DNA from: Coriobacteriia bacterium
GTDB taxonomy: Bacteria; Actinomycetota; Coriobacteriia; Anaerosomatales; SLCP01
DNA: 8,819 bases
NCBI GenBank assembly: GCA_007125735.1
Contig: SLCP01000125.1
Location: 1 to 8,819, forward strand
Direction: 5' to 3'
Shown: positions 1 to 6,562 of the stretch, piece after piece
Numbering within the stretch: position 1 is the stretch's first letter
How the letters are laid out: each line of letters starts with the position of its first letter
The notes under the pieces: model-generated
What the model was told of the DNA's origin: nothing
The model's input: the letters and a program-made list of their open reading frames with translations, nothing else
Database searches by the model: none
Translations under genes and position numbers: made by a program

Positions 1-1
1 G

Positions 2-616
2 ATGGGCGCTCCGTCCCTCGACACGAGCGAACGGATCCTGGCTGCTGCCGCGGAGCTGTTCGCCACGCACGGATACGCTTCCACGACGACTCGCGCGATC
101 GCCGAGACCGCGGGCGTCAACGAGGTCACCGTCTTTCGGCGCTTCGAAAGCAAGGCGGGAGTGCTGCACGCGCTCGCAGAGCGCCTCGCAGTCCGTCAGG
201 CGGGTCGCGCGGCCGCAGCTGCCCCCACCGGGGCGAGTGTGCGCGACACGCTGCTCGAACTGGCGCGAATGGAGATCGCCAGCGCGGTCGAGAACGGCGG
301 GCTGGCGATCCGGCTCGCGTTCGACGCGCGCTCCGTCCCCGAGGTCGGCGAACTCCTCGGCCAGGGGATTCCGGAGAACCTCGAGGGGCTCGCGGAGTAC
401 CTCGCCGAGCATCAGGCGACCGGCGCACTGCGCGACGACATCGACCCGCGCGTCATGGCCGAGGCGTTCTTCGGCCTGACGTCGAGCTACGTGATGTACC
501 GGATGGTCATGGGTATCGGCGAGGTGCCTGCCGACATCGAGGCAGACGCAGGAATCGAGCAGCTCTTCGACGTGTTCTGGTCGGGGGCCGCGGCCCGGAA
601 AGGACGCAAGAGATGA
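2..616 (+). CDS. TetR/AcrR-family transcriptional regulator
   Basis: A 204-residue DNA-binding repressor-type protein of usual TetR length. The N-terminal helix-turn-helix domain is clear: residues about 9-56 run from the SERILAAAAELF helix through TTTRAIAETAGVNEVTVFRR to the FESKAGVLHAL segment, the standard TetR order. The C-terminal helical ligand-binding part (about 75-195) is not assignable to a ligand. The ATG is at bases 2-4, so its ribosome binding site and promoter lie outside the window and a longer N terminus cannot be excluded, although the protein begins where TetR proteins normally do. Its last codon and stop overlap the next gene (ATGA at 613-616), so it is co-translated with the flavodoxin gene and probably controls that unit. 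The inducer is unknown. Confidence 0.93.
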   Translation: MGAPSLDTSERILAAAAELFATHGYASTTTRAIAETAGVNEVTVFRRFESKAGVLHALAERLAVRQAGRAAAAAPTGASVRDTLLELARMEIASAVENGGLAIRLAFDARSVPEVGELLGQGIPENLEGLAEYLAEHQATGALRDDIDPRVMAEAFFGLTSSYVMYRMVMGIGEVPADIEADAGIEQLFDVFWSGAAARKGRKR

Positions 617-1275
617 CGCAGGAGCCGAAGTCGATCAGCAGGCGCAGGTTCGTGGTGTACGGCGGGGCGGTGAGTGCCGCCCTGGTGGTGGGCGGAGGAG
701 GCTACACCGCTGCCAATTGGGCGCCTGCGGAGACAGACGAACTTCTACGCACGACGATGGGAGATGGCATGAGCACGGTTCTGGTGGTCTACGGCACCAA
801 GTCTGGTTGTACTACGGGAATCGCCGAGAAGATCGGCGAGACGCTGGCCGCAGCGGGCGCGACGGCCGATGTTGTCCCTGCCGAGGACTCCCCCGATCCT
901 TCCGCCTACGACGCCGTCATCGTCGGGTCGGGCATCAGGGTGGCGCAGTGGCACGGAGCGGTGAAGGAGTGGTTCCTTGGCAATGCGTCGGCGCTCTCCG
1001 CCCGGCCCACTGCGATGTTCACGTGCTGTCTGACGATGGCCACCGAGCCGGAGAAGGCAGAGGAGGTCCGCGCGTACACCGACCCGCTCATCGAGGAGTC
1101 CGGCGTCACGCCCGTGGCGCTCGGCCTGTTCGCCGGGTGGAACGAGTCTGCACGTTTCTCGCTTCCCGAGCGGCTCATCTTGCGAGCGCTCAAGGCGCCA
1201 AAGGGCGATTTCCGCGACTTCGAGGCGGTCGCGGCGTGGACGAGGGAGACGGCCGAGGCACTCGGCGTGACCTAG
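613..1275 (+). CDS. Tat-leader flavodoxin domain protein (HemG/flavodoxin_5 type)
   Basis: A 220-residue protein with two parts. Residues 1-35 form a twin-arginine-like leader (S9-R-R-R-F13 followed by a hydrophobic stretch to about residue 34), so the protein may be exported or anchored outside the membrane with folded FMN. Residues 54-220 are a flavodoxin fold: strand VLVVYGT, phosphate loop T62-K-S-G-C-T67, DAVIVGSGIRVAQWH (100-114), PTAMFTCCL (131-139) and the C-terminal GDFRDFEAVAAW, all typical of the menaquinone-dependent protoporphyrinogen oxidase HemG/flavodoxin_5 group. Actual HemG activity is not shown; many members are uncharacterised electron-transfer flavoproteins. It overlaps the tetR stop by four bases. 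An internal ATG at 769 (Met53), preceded by GGGAG at 759-763, would give a leaderless cytoplasmic flavodoxin of 168 residues. Confidence 0.88.
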   Translation: MTQEPKSISRRRFVVYGGAVSAALVVGGGGYTAANWAPAETDELLRTTMGDGMSTVLVVYGTKSGCTTGIAEKIGETLAAAGATADVVPAEDSPDPSAYDAVIVGSGIRVAQWHGAVKEWFLGNASALSARPTAMFTCCLTMATEPEKAEEVRAYTDPLIEESGVTPVALGLFAGWNESARFSLPERLILRALKAPKGDFRDFEAVAAWTRETAEALGVT

Positions 1276-1310
1276 CGCACGTGTGATAAGCGCAGGGAAC
1301 TCTGGTGCGC

Positions 1311-1343
1311 GAAGGCCCGGCCGCACGAGGCGACCGGGCCTTC
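1311..1343. terminator. Intrinsic hairpin terminator between convergent genes
   Basis: A perfect 10-bp inverted repeat, GAAGGCCCGG (1311-1320) and CCGGGCCTTC (1334-1343), with a 13-base loop. It is followed on the + strand by TCTGTTA, so it best fits the end of the tetR-flavodoxin unit. It lies 40 bases past the proX stop on the other strand. No T-rich tract follows in that direction, so use as a terminator there is less certain. Confidence 0.75.
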
Positions 1344-1383
1344 TCTGTTACTCGTTGCGCCACTCGGTGAGAGCGGCAGGCAG

Positions 1384-2319
1384 CTAGTTGATCCAGCTGT
1401 CCGCGAGTGCGCGGTTGGCGGGATCGGAGAGCCACTCTTCTACCGCAGCCTCTTCCTGGCCGGCGCCGTACTCGTCGATGACGAGCTGGCTCAGCTCGGC
1501 GAGTGCCACGTCGTCCATGCGGAAGTTGCCGATCCACTCAGCGACCTCGGGGAACTCAGCCGAGAAGCCCGGACGGGCGACCGAGCTGATCTCCTCGGCG
1601 TCGCCGAGGAGGCCCTGCGGGTCGGCGAGGTCCTTGATCGGGTAGGCGCCGTAGGCCCAGTGCGGGCGCCACAGCGTCACGACGATCGGGTCCTCGTTGC
1701 TGGTCGCACGGTCGAGCTCCGCAAGCATGGCGGGGGTCGAACCCTCGATGACCTCGTAGCCATCGAGACCGTATCCGGGAACGACCTCTTCGCGCGTCAC
1801 ACGCATGAGGCCGGAACCCGGCTCGATGCCGATGATGCGGCCGTCGAAGAGGTCCTCGTTGCCGGGCAGGTCCTCGAGGCTGTCGATGTCGACGTACTCG
1901 GGCACGGCGATGGTGAGAGCAGCGCCCTCATACCACACGCCGAGTGACTCGAGGCTGTCGCCGTACTGCTCCCAGTAGTCGGAGTGGGTGACCGGCAGCC
2001 ACACGTCGAGGAAGAGATCGAGGTCGCCTGCAGCGACGCCAGCGAACACCGGCGCTACATCGAGCTGCGTGAGCTCGATGTCGTAGCCTTGCTCTTCGAG
2101 CAGCGCTTTCCACAGGAAGGTCACCGCGATGTCCTCGTCCCACGGGATCCATCCGATGTTGATCGTGCCACCGGGGACGGCGTCGACCGGATCTCCGTTC
2201 ACGGGATCGTCGACGTCATCATCGGCCGCACACCCGCCGAATGCCATCACGCCGAACGCCAGCACGAACGCCAGCGACAGCGCGAGCACGAGGCGGCTCT
2301 TGCTCGGTACTACCTGCAT
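1384..2319 (-). CDS. proX: Glycine betaine/proline ABC transporter substrate-binding lipoprotein
   Basis: A 311-residue extracytoplasmic binding protein (OpuAC/ProX family) that captures betaine-like compatible solutes and delivers them to ProW. Start chosen at the ATG at 2319: the frame is open to 2355, but AAGGAGGA at 2324-2331 sits 5 bases upstream of this ATG. Residues 7-29 are a signal peptide and Cys30 is the likely lipidation site; the lipobox AFGGC has Phe at -3 and is not ideal. An acidic Asp-rich linker (33-46) follows. The binding fold starts at about 52. Aromatic residues in family positions for a quaternary-ammonium cage are W60 (IGWIPWDED), W107 (DVWLPVTH) and W217/W221 (LWRPHW). 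EPGSGLM (166-172) is also typical. It is the last gene of proVWX, 42 bases after proW. The exact solute (betaine, proline, choline, carnitine) cannot be read from sequence. Confidence 0.93.
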   Translation of the reverse strand: MQVVPSKSRLVLALSLAFVLAFGVMAFGGCAADDDVDDPVNGDPVDAVPGGTINIGWIPWDEDIAVTFLWKALLEEQGYDIELTQLDVAPVFAGVAAGDLDLFLDVWLPVTHSDYWEQYGDSLESLGVWYEGAALTIAVPEYVDIDSLEDLPGNEDLFDGRIIGIEPGSGLMRVTREEVVPGYGLDGYEVIEGSTPAMLAELDRATSNEDPIVVTLWRPHWAYGAYPIKDLADPQGLLGDAEEISSVARPGFSAEFPEVAEWIGNFRMDDVALAELSQLVIDEYGAGQEEAAVEEWLSDPANRALADSWIN

Positions 2320-2323
2320 GAAG

Positions 2324-2331
2324 TCCTCCTT
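2324..2331 (-). promoter_or_regulatory. Shine-Dalgarno site of proX
   Basis: On the minus strand this reads AAGGAGGA, ending 4-5 bases before the ATG at 2319. It decides that start over the in-frame ATG 12 codons upstream at 2355. Such a strong site suits a binding protein that must be made in excess over its membrane partners. Confidence 0.85.
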
Positions 2332-2361
2332 CACGATAGACGACACTGCTATCACCCGCGG

Positions 2362-3219
2362 CTAGCGCGACGTCCGCTTGGACGCCCGCTCACCGAAGGC
2401 CGACGTGATCCGGTCCAAGAAGATGGCGAGGATCACGACGCTGAGTCCACCCTCGAACCCGAGCCCGACGTCGAGGCGCGTCACGCCCCGGAACACCATG
2501 GCGCCCAGGCCGCCGGCGCCGACGATGCCGGCGATGACGACCATCGAGAGAGCGAGCATGATGACCTGGTTGACGCCTGCCATGATCGTGGGCAGGGCGA
2601 GGGGGACCTGGATACGGGTAAGGATGCGGCTCGGGGAGGCGCCAAAGGCTTCACCGGCCTCGACGACCTCCTTGTCGACTTGGCGCAAGCCCAGTTCGGT
2701 GAGGCGCACGGCCGGCGGCATCGAGAAGACGATGGTCGCGACGACGCCGGGCACCTTGCCGATCCCGAAGAAGACGATCGCCGGGATGAGGTAGACGAAC
2801 GACGGCATCGTCTGCATGAAGTCGAGCACCGGCCTCACGAACGTGCTGAAGCCGTTGTTCCGTGCAGCCAGGATGCCGAAGGGCACGCCGATGGCCACAG
2901 TGATGAGGCTCGCGACCAGTACGAGCGAAAGTGTCGACATCGCTGCCTCCCACATGCTCATCGAGACGATAAGCGCGAACGAGGCGAGCGTGAACAGGCC
3001 GAACTTCCAGGAGCGCACGAGGAGTCCGATGGCGGCGAACGCTACGACCACTACGAGTGCCGGCGGGAAGAGGAGCGCGGCCTCGAGCCAGCCGACGAGC
3101 GCCGACATGAAGGCGCTCACTCCGTCGAAGAGCCACGTGAGGTTGTCGGTGAGCCAGTCGACACCCGCATCGACCCAGTCGCCGACAGGCACGCGAGGGA
3201 GTCCGTTGAGGTCCATCAC
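2362..3219 (-). CDS. proW: Glycine betaine/proline ABC transporter permease
   Basis: A 285-residue membrane permease of the ProW/OpuAB family that forms the channel of the importer. It has an amphipathic N-terminal region (about 1-45) containing the sequence PVGDWVDAGVDWL, then several hydrophobic helices (about 52-68, 76-88, 96-118, 142-170 and others up to about 275). The family motif DFMQTMPSFVYLIPA is at 133-147. The EAA loop that docks on the ATPase is at about 187-210 (EAGEAFGASPSRILTRIQVP). The start is ambiguous: GTG at 3219 is 7 bases from the AGGAGG in the end of proV, and ATG at 3216 directly follows. Either way it overlaps the proV stop (GTGA or TGATG), so the two are translationally coupled. 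Confidence 0.94.
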   Translation of the reverse strand: MMDLNGLPRVPVGDWVDAGVDWLTDNLTWLFDGVSAFMSALVGWLEAALLFPPALVVVVAFAAIGLLVRSWKFGLFTLASFALIVSMSMWEAAMSTLSLVLVASLITVAIGVPFGILAARNNGFSTFVRPVLDFMQTMPSFVYLIPAIVFFGIGKVPGVVATIVFSMPPAVRLTELGLRQVDKEVVEAGEAFGASPSRILTRIQVPLALPTIMAGVNQVIMLALSMVVIAGIVGAGGLGAMVFRGVTRLDVGLGFEGGLSVVILAIFLDRITSAFGERASKRTSR

Positions 3220-4517
3220 TCGCTCACCTCCTCGGCATCAGCCGATTCCGGCGATCCGGGCACGGTGGCAGGCGGGGTGCCGTTCTCGGCGAGGCCGTCG
3301 TCAGCTGGCCCGTCGGCGACACCGTTCGGGCTTCCGGTCGCGAGTGCGGCGAGCAGCGTCACGCGCGGTATCACGCCCACGAGCTTGCCATCGTCGACGA
3401 CGGGTAGCGGCAGCCTGCTCTCGGCCGAGGGCACGAGGAGGTCGGCGAGGAGCGTGTCGGGGGTGACGGTCGGCACCTCCGATGAGGTGATGGGATCGAG
3501 GGAGTGCTCGCCGCTGCGTACCGCCTTCATGACGTCGTCGTCGAGCGCGACGCCCACGAGACGGCGGCCGGGGTCCACCACGAAGAGCGCGCTGACCTGC
3601 CGCTGCCGCATCGTCCTGAGCGCGGCTTTCGGACCTTCGCGACGCAGGATCGTCGCGATGGGCTCCTCCATCACGGATGAGGCGGTGAGCACGCGCGAAC
3701 GGTCCACGTCCTGCACGAACGCCTCGACGTAGTCGTTGGCGGGCTCCTGGAGGATCTCCTCGGCCGAGCCTATCTGCACGATGCGCCCGTCCTTCATGAC
3801 GGCGATACGGTCGCCGAGGTACATCGCCTCGTTGAGGTCGTGGGTGATGAAGACGATCGTCTTCTTGAGGGTTTGCTGCAACTCGACGAGCTGCTCTTGC
3901 ATCTCGCCTCTGATGAGCGGGTCGAGTGCGCTGAACGCCTCGTCCATGAGGAGGATGTCGGCATCGGTCGAAAGTGCGCGAGCGAGGCCGACGCGCTGCT
4001 GCATGCCGCCCGAGAGCTCGCCCGGGTAGGAGTCCTCCCACCCCTTGAGACCGACGAGCTCGAGCGCCTCCATCGCTTTGACGCGACGCTGCTCGGCTGG
4101 GAGCTGCGCCACCTCGAGGCCCCACTCGGCGTTCTGCAACACGGTGCGGTGCGGGAAGAGGCCGAAGTGCTGGAAGACCATGCTGATCGTGCTCGTGCGG
4201 AGTTCGCGCAACCTGCGAGGAGAGAGCGTCGTGATGTCGGTCCCGCCGATGCGCACCGCGCCGGTGGTGGGCGGGTGGATGAGGTTGAGCGTACGCACGA
4301 GCGTCGACTTGCCCGAGCCGGATAGGCCCATGATGACGAATATCTCGCCCTCGGCGACACGGAAGGAGGCGTCGATGACGGCGCACACTGCACCGGTGGC
4401 CTCTTCGACCGCGTCGCGCGCGTGGCCTTCGCGCAGCATCTTCAGTGCGGTGTCGGACTTGCGTCCGAACACCTTGTAGACGTTCTCGACCTCTATGGCG
4501 TGTGTCATGTCGTTCAC
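3216..4517 (-). CDS. proV: Glycine betaine/proline ABC transporter ATPase with tandem CBS domains
   Basis: A 433-residue ATPase subunit, long as usual for ProV/OpuAA. Start chosen at the GTG at 4517 because GGAGG at 4524-4528 lies 6 bases upstream; the open frame to 4547 lacks such a site, and the ATG at 4508 is 15 bases from it. All ABC motifs are present (numbered from GTG): Walker A GLSGSGKST (64-72), Q-loop Q116, signature LSGGMQQR (168-175), Walker B ILLMDE (188-193) and H-loop H226 (FITHD). The N-terminal KVFGRK segment and the insertion before Walker A are typical of ProV. Two CBS repeats follow at about 278-335 and 340-395; in the homologue OpuA of lactococci this region senses ionic strength and c-di-AMP, so similar gating is inferred here. 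The last 35 or so residues are Gly/Pro/Ala/acidic and probably disordered. First gene of proVWX. Confidence 0.95.
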   Translation of the reverse strand: MNDMTHAIEVENVYKVFGRKSDTALKMLREGHARDAVEEATGAVCAVIDASFRVAEGEIFVIMGLSGSGKSTLVRTLNLIHPPTTGAVRIGGTDITTLSPRRLRELRTSTISMVFQHFGLFPHRTVLQNAEWGLEVAQLPAEQRRVKAMEALELVGLKGWEDSYPGELSGGMQQRVGLARALSTDADILLMDEAFSALDPLIRGEMQEQLVELQQTLKKTIVFITHDLNEAMYLGDRIAVMKDGRIVQIGSAEEILQEPANDYVEAFVQDVDRSRVLTASSVMEEPIATILRREGPKAALRTMRQRQVSALFVVDPGRRLVGVALDDDVMKAVRSGEHSLDPITSSEVPTVTPDTLLADLLVPSAESRLPLPVVDDGKLVGVIPRVTLLAALATGSPNGVADGPADDGLAENGTPPATVPGSPESADAEEVSE

Positions 4518-4523
4518 GGAGTA

Positions 4524-4528
4524 CCTCC
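4524..4528 (-). promoter_or_regulatory. Shine-Dalgarno site of proV
   Basis: The minus strand reads GGAGG here, 6 bases before the GTG at 4517. It fixes GTG rather than the downstream ATG (4508) or the upstream in-frame ATG (4547) as the start of proV. Confidence 0.75.
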
Positions 4529-4856
4529 GTGCCGGGGCGGCGCGCAAGATGCGCCTGCGCGTCCGTCACCGCGGATTCGGTTGTATGTCGCGTCTTTCCC
4601 TGCGGACGTCGTGCGCATCCGCGGCACGCCTGTCGGCGCGTGACGGCACGGGGTATGCCCCGGCCGAGAATCGAGGCACCTCAAGAAGGAACGACCCGGT
4701 GGCCAGCTCTACCTCTCGAGACGCAACTGCACGGCCCGAACGATCCGAACCTGCCTTACAACCCTAGCGGAGTGAGCCGGTGAGCGCAAACGCGGAGACA
4801 TGGTGCGTCGCTCCTCCGCAGCGCTGACGTGCATCGAACACGGCGGCAGTGAGTCA

Positions 4857-4865
4857 GGTATCCTG
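4857..4865 (+). promoter_or_regulatory. Candidate extended -10 promoter element of the trkH unit
   Basis: GGTATCCTG contains a TANNNT-type -10 hexamer (TATCCT, 4859-4864), 47 bases before the small membrane-protein ATG at 4912. The identical 9-mer occurs 46 bases upstream of the other very small membrane-protein gene (minus strand, 8180-8188). No good -35 hexamer is visible. Inferred from motif and position only. Confidence 0.4.
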
Positions 4866-4911
4866 AACGGGAGACCAGCACGTACCCGGGTGCGGACAGG
4901 AGCGGCCGATC

Positions 4912-5040
4912 ATGAAGTCACACCGGTTCTCAAGCCCGTTCGAGCGGTGGAGGAGTGGGCTCCTCATCGAGATCGCGGTGTTCGCAGGGGCACTGGTCGT
5001 ACTCGCGCTCGTGACCGCCTTCGTCACCGTCCTCTTCTAA
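4912..5040 (+). CDS. 42-residue single-pass membrane protein, candidate TrkH accessory peptide
   Basis: I do not recognise this as a named family. The frame from ATG 4912 to TAA 5038-5040 encodes a basic N terminus (MKSHRFSSPFERWRSG, five Arg/Lys plus one His and one Glu), then one hydrophobic helix from about residue 17 to 42 with a single Glu at position 20, ending at the stop with no tail. AGGAG at 4898-4902 lies 9 bases upstream. Third codon positions are mostly G or C (36 of 42), matching the real genes around it. The stop is 10 bases before the trkH ATG, and trkH has no ribosome binding site of its own, so translation of trkH probably depends on this gene. By analogy with the tiny KdpF subunit of the Kdp K+ pump, it may bind or stabilise TrkH; that is inference. 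The positive-inside rule predicts a cytoplasmic N terminus. Confidence 0.7.
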   Translation: MKSHRFSSPFERWRSGLLIEIAVFAGALVVLALVTAFVTVLF

Positions 5041-5050
5041 CCTGAAGCCC

Positions 5051-6562
5051 ATGTGGCCGAGACTTCACCTCGAGGACGTCCTCGTCATCACGCACTACGT
5101 CGGCGTGCTCCTGATCGGCATCGGGGCGTCGATGGCCGTGCCGCTCGCGGTCGCCGTCACGCTGGGTGAGTGGGGTCCCGCACTCGACTACCTGGCGGGA
5201 GCGGGGGTCGCGTGTGCGGCCGGTGCGGCGATGATGCACGCCAAGCCGACGAAGCTTGTCGTCACTCATTCTCAGGCGCTCGCGATCACTGCGCTCAGCT
5301 GGGTTGCGGCATCGCTCGCGGCGTCGGTCCCGCTCGCGCTCTCGGGGCACTACATTTCCTTTCTCGACGCCGTTTTCGACGCGCTCTCGGGCCTTACCAC
5401 GACGGGGCTGACGCTCGTCACCGATCTCGACCACATGGCCCATTCACACAACATGTGGCGTCACCTGACCCAGCTGATCGGCGGCCAGGGCATCGTAGTC
5501 GCGGCCCTCTCGCTTGCCGTCGGGTTGCGCAGTGGGGCCTTCTCGCTCTACGTGGCCGAGGGTCGCGACGAGCGGATCCTGCCCAACGTCTTGCACACCG
5601 CCCGCTTCATCTGGTTCGTGACGGTCGTCTACATCGGGCTCGGCACGCTCATGCTCCTCGGCGTGAACTCTTACCTCGGCATGGATACGGTGCGGGCGGG
5701 ACTCCATGCGTTCTGGGCGTCGATCGCCACGTACGACACCGGTGGCTTTGCGCCGCAGTCGATGAACGCGGCGTACTACCACAGCGTGCTCTTCGAAGCC
5801 GGCACGATGTTCCTCATGGTCGCAGGGTTCCTGAACTTCAGCCTGCACGCCCAGGTCTGGCGAGGAGATCGGGCGGAACTGTGGCGTAGCCTCGAGGTGC
5901 GCACGCTCGTGGTGAGCGTCTTCGGTCTGTCGATACTCGCTGCGATCGGGCTTTCTGCGAGCAGGCTGTTCAACACGCCGCTGTCGGTGATCAGGACGGG
6001 CATGTACCACGTGGTCTCGGCGCAATCCGCCGGGCACCAGACGTTCTACCCCGAGCAGTGGACGCTCGACGTGAGCACCACGACGTTTTTCGCCGTGATG
6101 CTCGCGATGGCGTTCGGCGGTGCGGTCTCTTCGACGGCAGGCGGCATCAAGGCGCTTCGTCTCGGGCTCACGTTGAAGGCCATCGGTCAGGCGGTGCGGT
6201 CTGCCGTGTTCCCTCGCTCGGCGGCTGTCGTGACGCGCTACTACCACCTCGGCAAGAAGATCCTTACGCCTGAGATCGCGAGCGCGGTCACGCTCACGTT
6301 CGCCCTGTACGTCACCGTCTACGTCGCGGGCGGACTCGTGGGAGCGGCGTACGGATACTACGCGCCCGCGGCGCTGTTCGAGTCGATATCTGCAACCGCG
6401 AACTCGGGCCCCTCGACGGGGATCACCGCGCCCGACATGCCCCTCGGGCTCAAGCTCGTCTACATGTTCCAGATGTGGGCAGGTCGTCTCGAGTTCATCG
6501 CGGTGCTCGCGATAGTCATGCAGATCGCTGCATCGGCGGCGGCGGTGCTCAAGAAGAAGTGA
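5051..6562 (+). CDS. trkH: TrkH-family potassium uptake protein (pore subunit)
   Basis: A 503-residue integral membrane K+ transporter subunit with the four-fold pore-loop plan of the Trk/Ktr/HKT family and the usual length. The four selectivity-filter loops are visible: TTTG (G119), YDTGG (G231), SAQSAGH (G328) and ATANSGPSTG (G453). The conserved SSTAGGIK (360-367) and the C-terminal MWAGRLEF (475-482) confirm the family. Filters 3 and 4 are less standard than the first two. A cytoplasmic TrkA (KTN/RCK domain) partner is normally needed, but none is encoded here, so it must lie elsewhere. ATG 5051 is the start that keeps the complete first helix, but it lacks a Shine-Dalgarno sequence and sits 10 bases after the stop of the small membrane gene, consistent with coupling. 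With betaine uptake encoded divergently, a role in osmotic adaptation is likely. Confidence 0.95.
   Translation: MWPRLHLEDVLVITHYVGVLLIGIGASMAVPLAVAVTLGEWGPALDYLAGAGVACAAGAAMMHAKPTKLVVTHSQALAITALSWVAASLAASVPLALSGHYISFLDAVFDALSGLTTTGLTLVTDLDHMAHSHNMWRHLTQLIGGQGIVVAALSLAVGLRSGAFSLYVAEGRDERILPNVLHTARFIWFVTVVYIGLGTLMLLGVNSYLGMDTVRAGLHAFWASIATYDTGGFAPQSMNAAYYHSVLFEAGTMFLMVAGFLNFSLHAQVWRGDRAELWRSLEVRTLVVSVFGLSILAAIGLSASRLFNTPLSVIRTGMYHVVSAQSAGHQTFYPEQWTLDVSTTTFFAVMLAMAFGGAVSSTAGGIKALRLGLTLKAIGQAVRSAVFPRSAAVVTRYYHLGKKILTPEIASAVTLTFALYVTVYVAGGLVGAAYGYYAPAALFESISATANSGPSTGITAPDMPLGLKLVYMFQMWAGRLEFIAVLAIVMQIAASAAAVLKKK

Larger units (their letters stand above)
4518..4911. other. Divergent intergenic control region between proVWX and the trkH unit
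   Basis: These 394 bases separate divergent osmotic-stress operons. No convincing coding frame or RNA gene is seen. Visible items are the proV ribosome binding site (4524-4528), a weak proV-leader inverted repeat GGCGC/GCGCC (4539-4543 and 4551-4555), a small perfect hairpin CGGGG-TATG-CCCCG (4649-4662), and a candidate promoter for the + unit at 4857-4865. I could not identify a convincing proV promoter. I looked for a c-di-AMP (ydaO-type) riboswitch and did not recognise its conserved segments. Confidence 0.6.

Noticed and set aside
1984..3732. A 582-codon open frame on the + strand opposite proX, proW and proV
   Set aside because: It is antisense to three genes with unmistakable family motifs, is extremely rich in His, Arg, Glu and Asp, and has no domain or ribosome binding site. 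Long antisense frames are expected where third codon positions are G or C.
3301..4569. A 422-codon minus-strand frame overlapping proV in another phase
   Set aside because: The proV frame contains all ABC motifs and CBS domains; this frame is an Arg/His-rich out-of-phase shadow.
4422..4783. Several short + frames across the proV 5' end and the intergenic region
   Set aside because: They overlap the proV coding start in antisense, are Arg/Cys/His-rich and lack ribosome binding sites and recognisable features.
4740..4911. c-di-AMP (ydaO-type) riboswitch in the trkH leader
   Set aside because: Considered because such riboswitches control K+ transporters, but the conserved segments of that RNA are not recognisable, and the candidate promoter leaves only about 40 bases of leader.
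4800..5045. An 81-codon + frame overlapping the small membrane-protein gene
   Set aside because: The alternative frame at 4912-5040 has a ribosome binding site, a clear transmembrane helix and coupling to trkH, whereas this one is Arg-rich with no structure.
5444..6247. A 267-codon minus-strand frame inside trkH
   Set aside because: Antisense to the membrane-spanning trkH frame, Arg/His/Glu-rich, no start signal.
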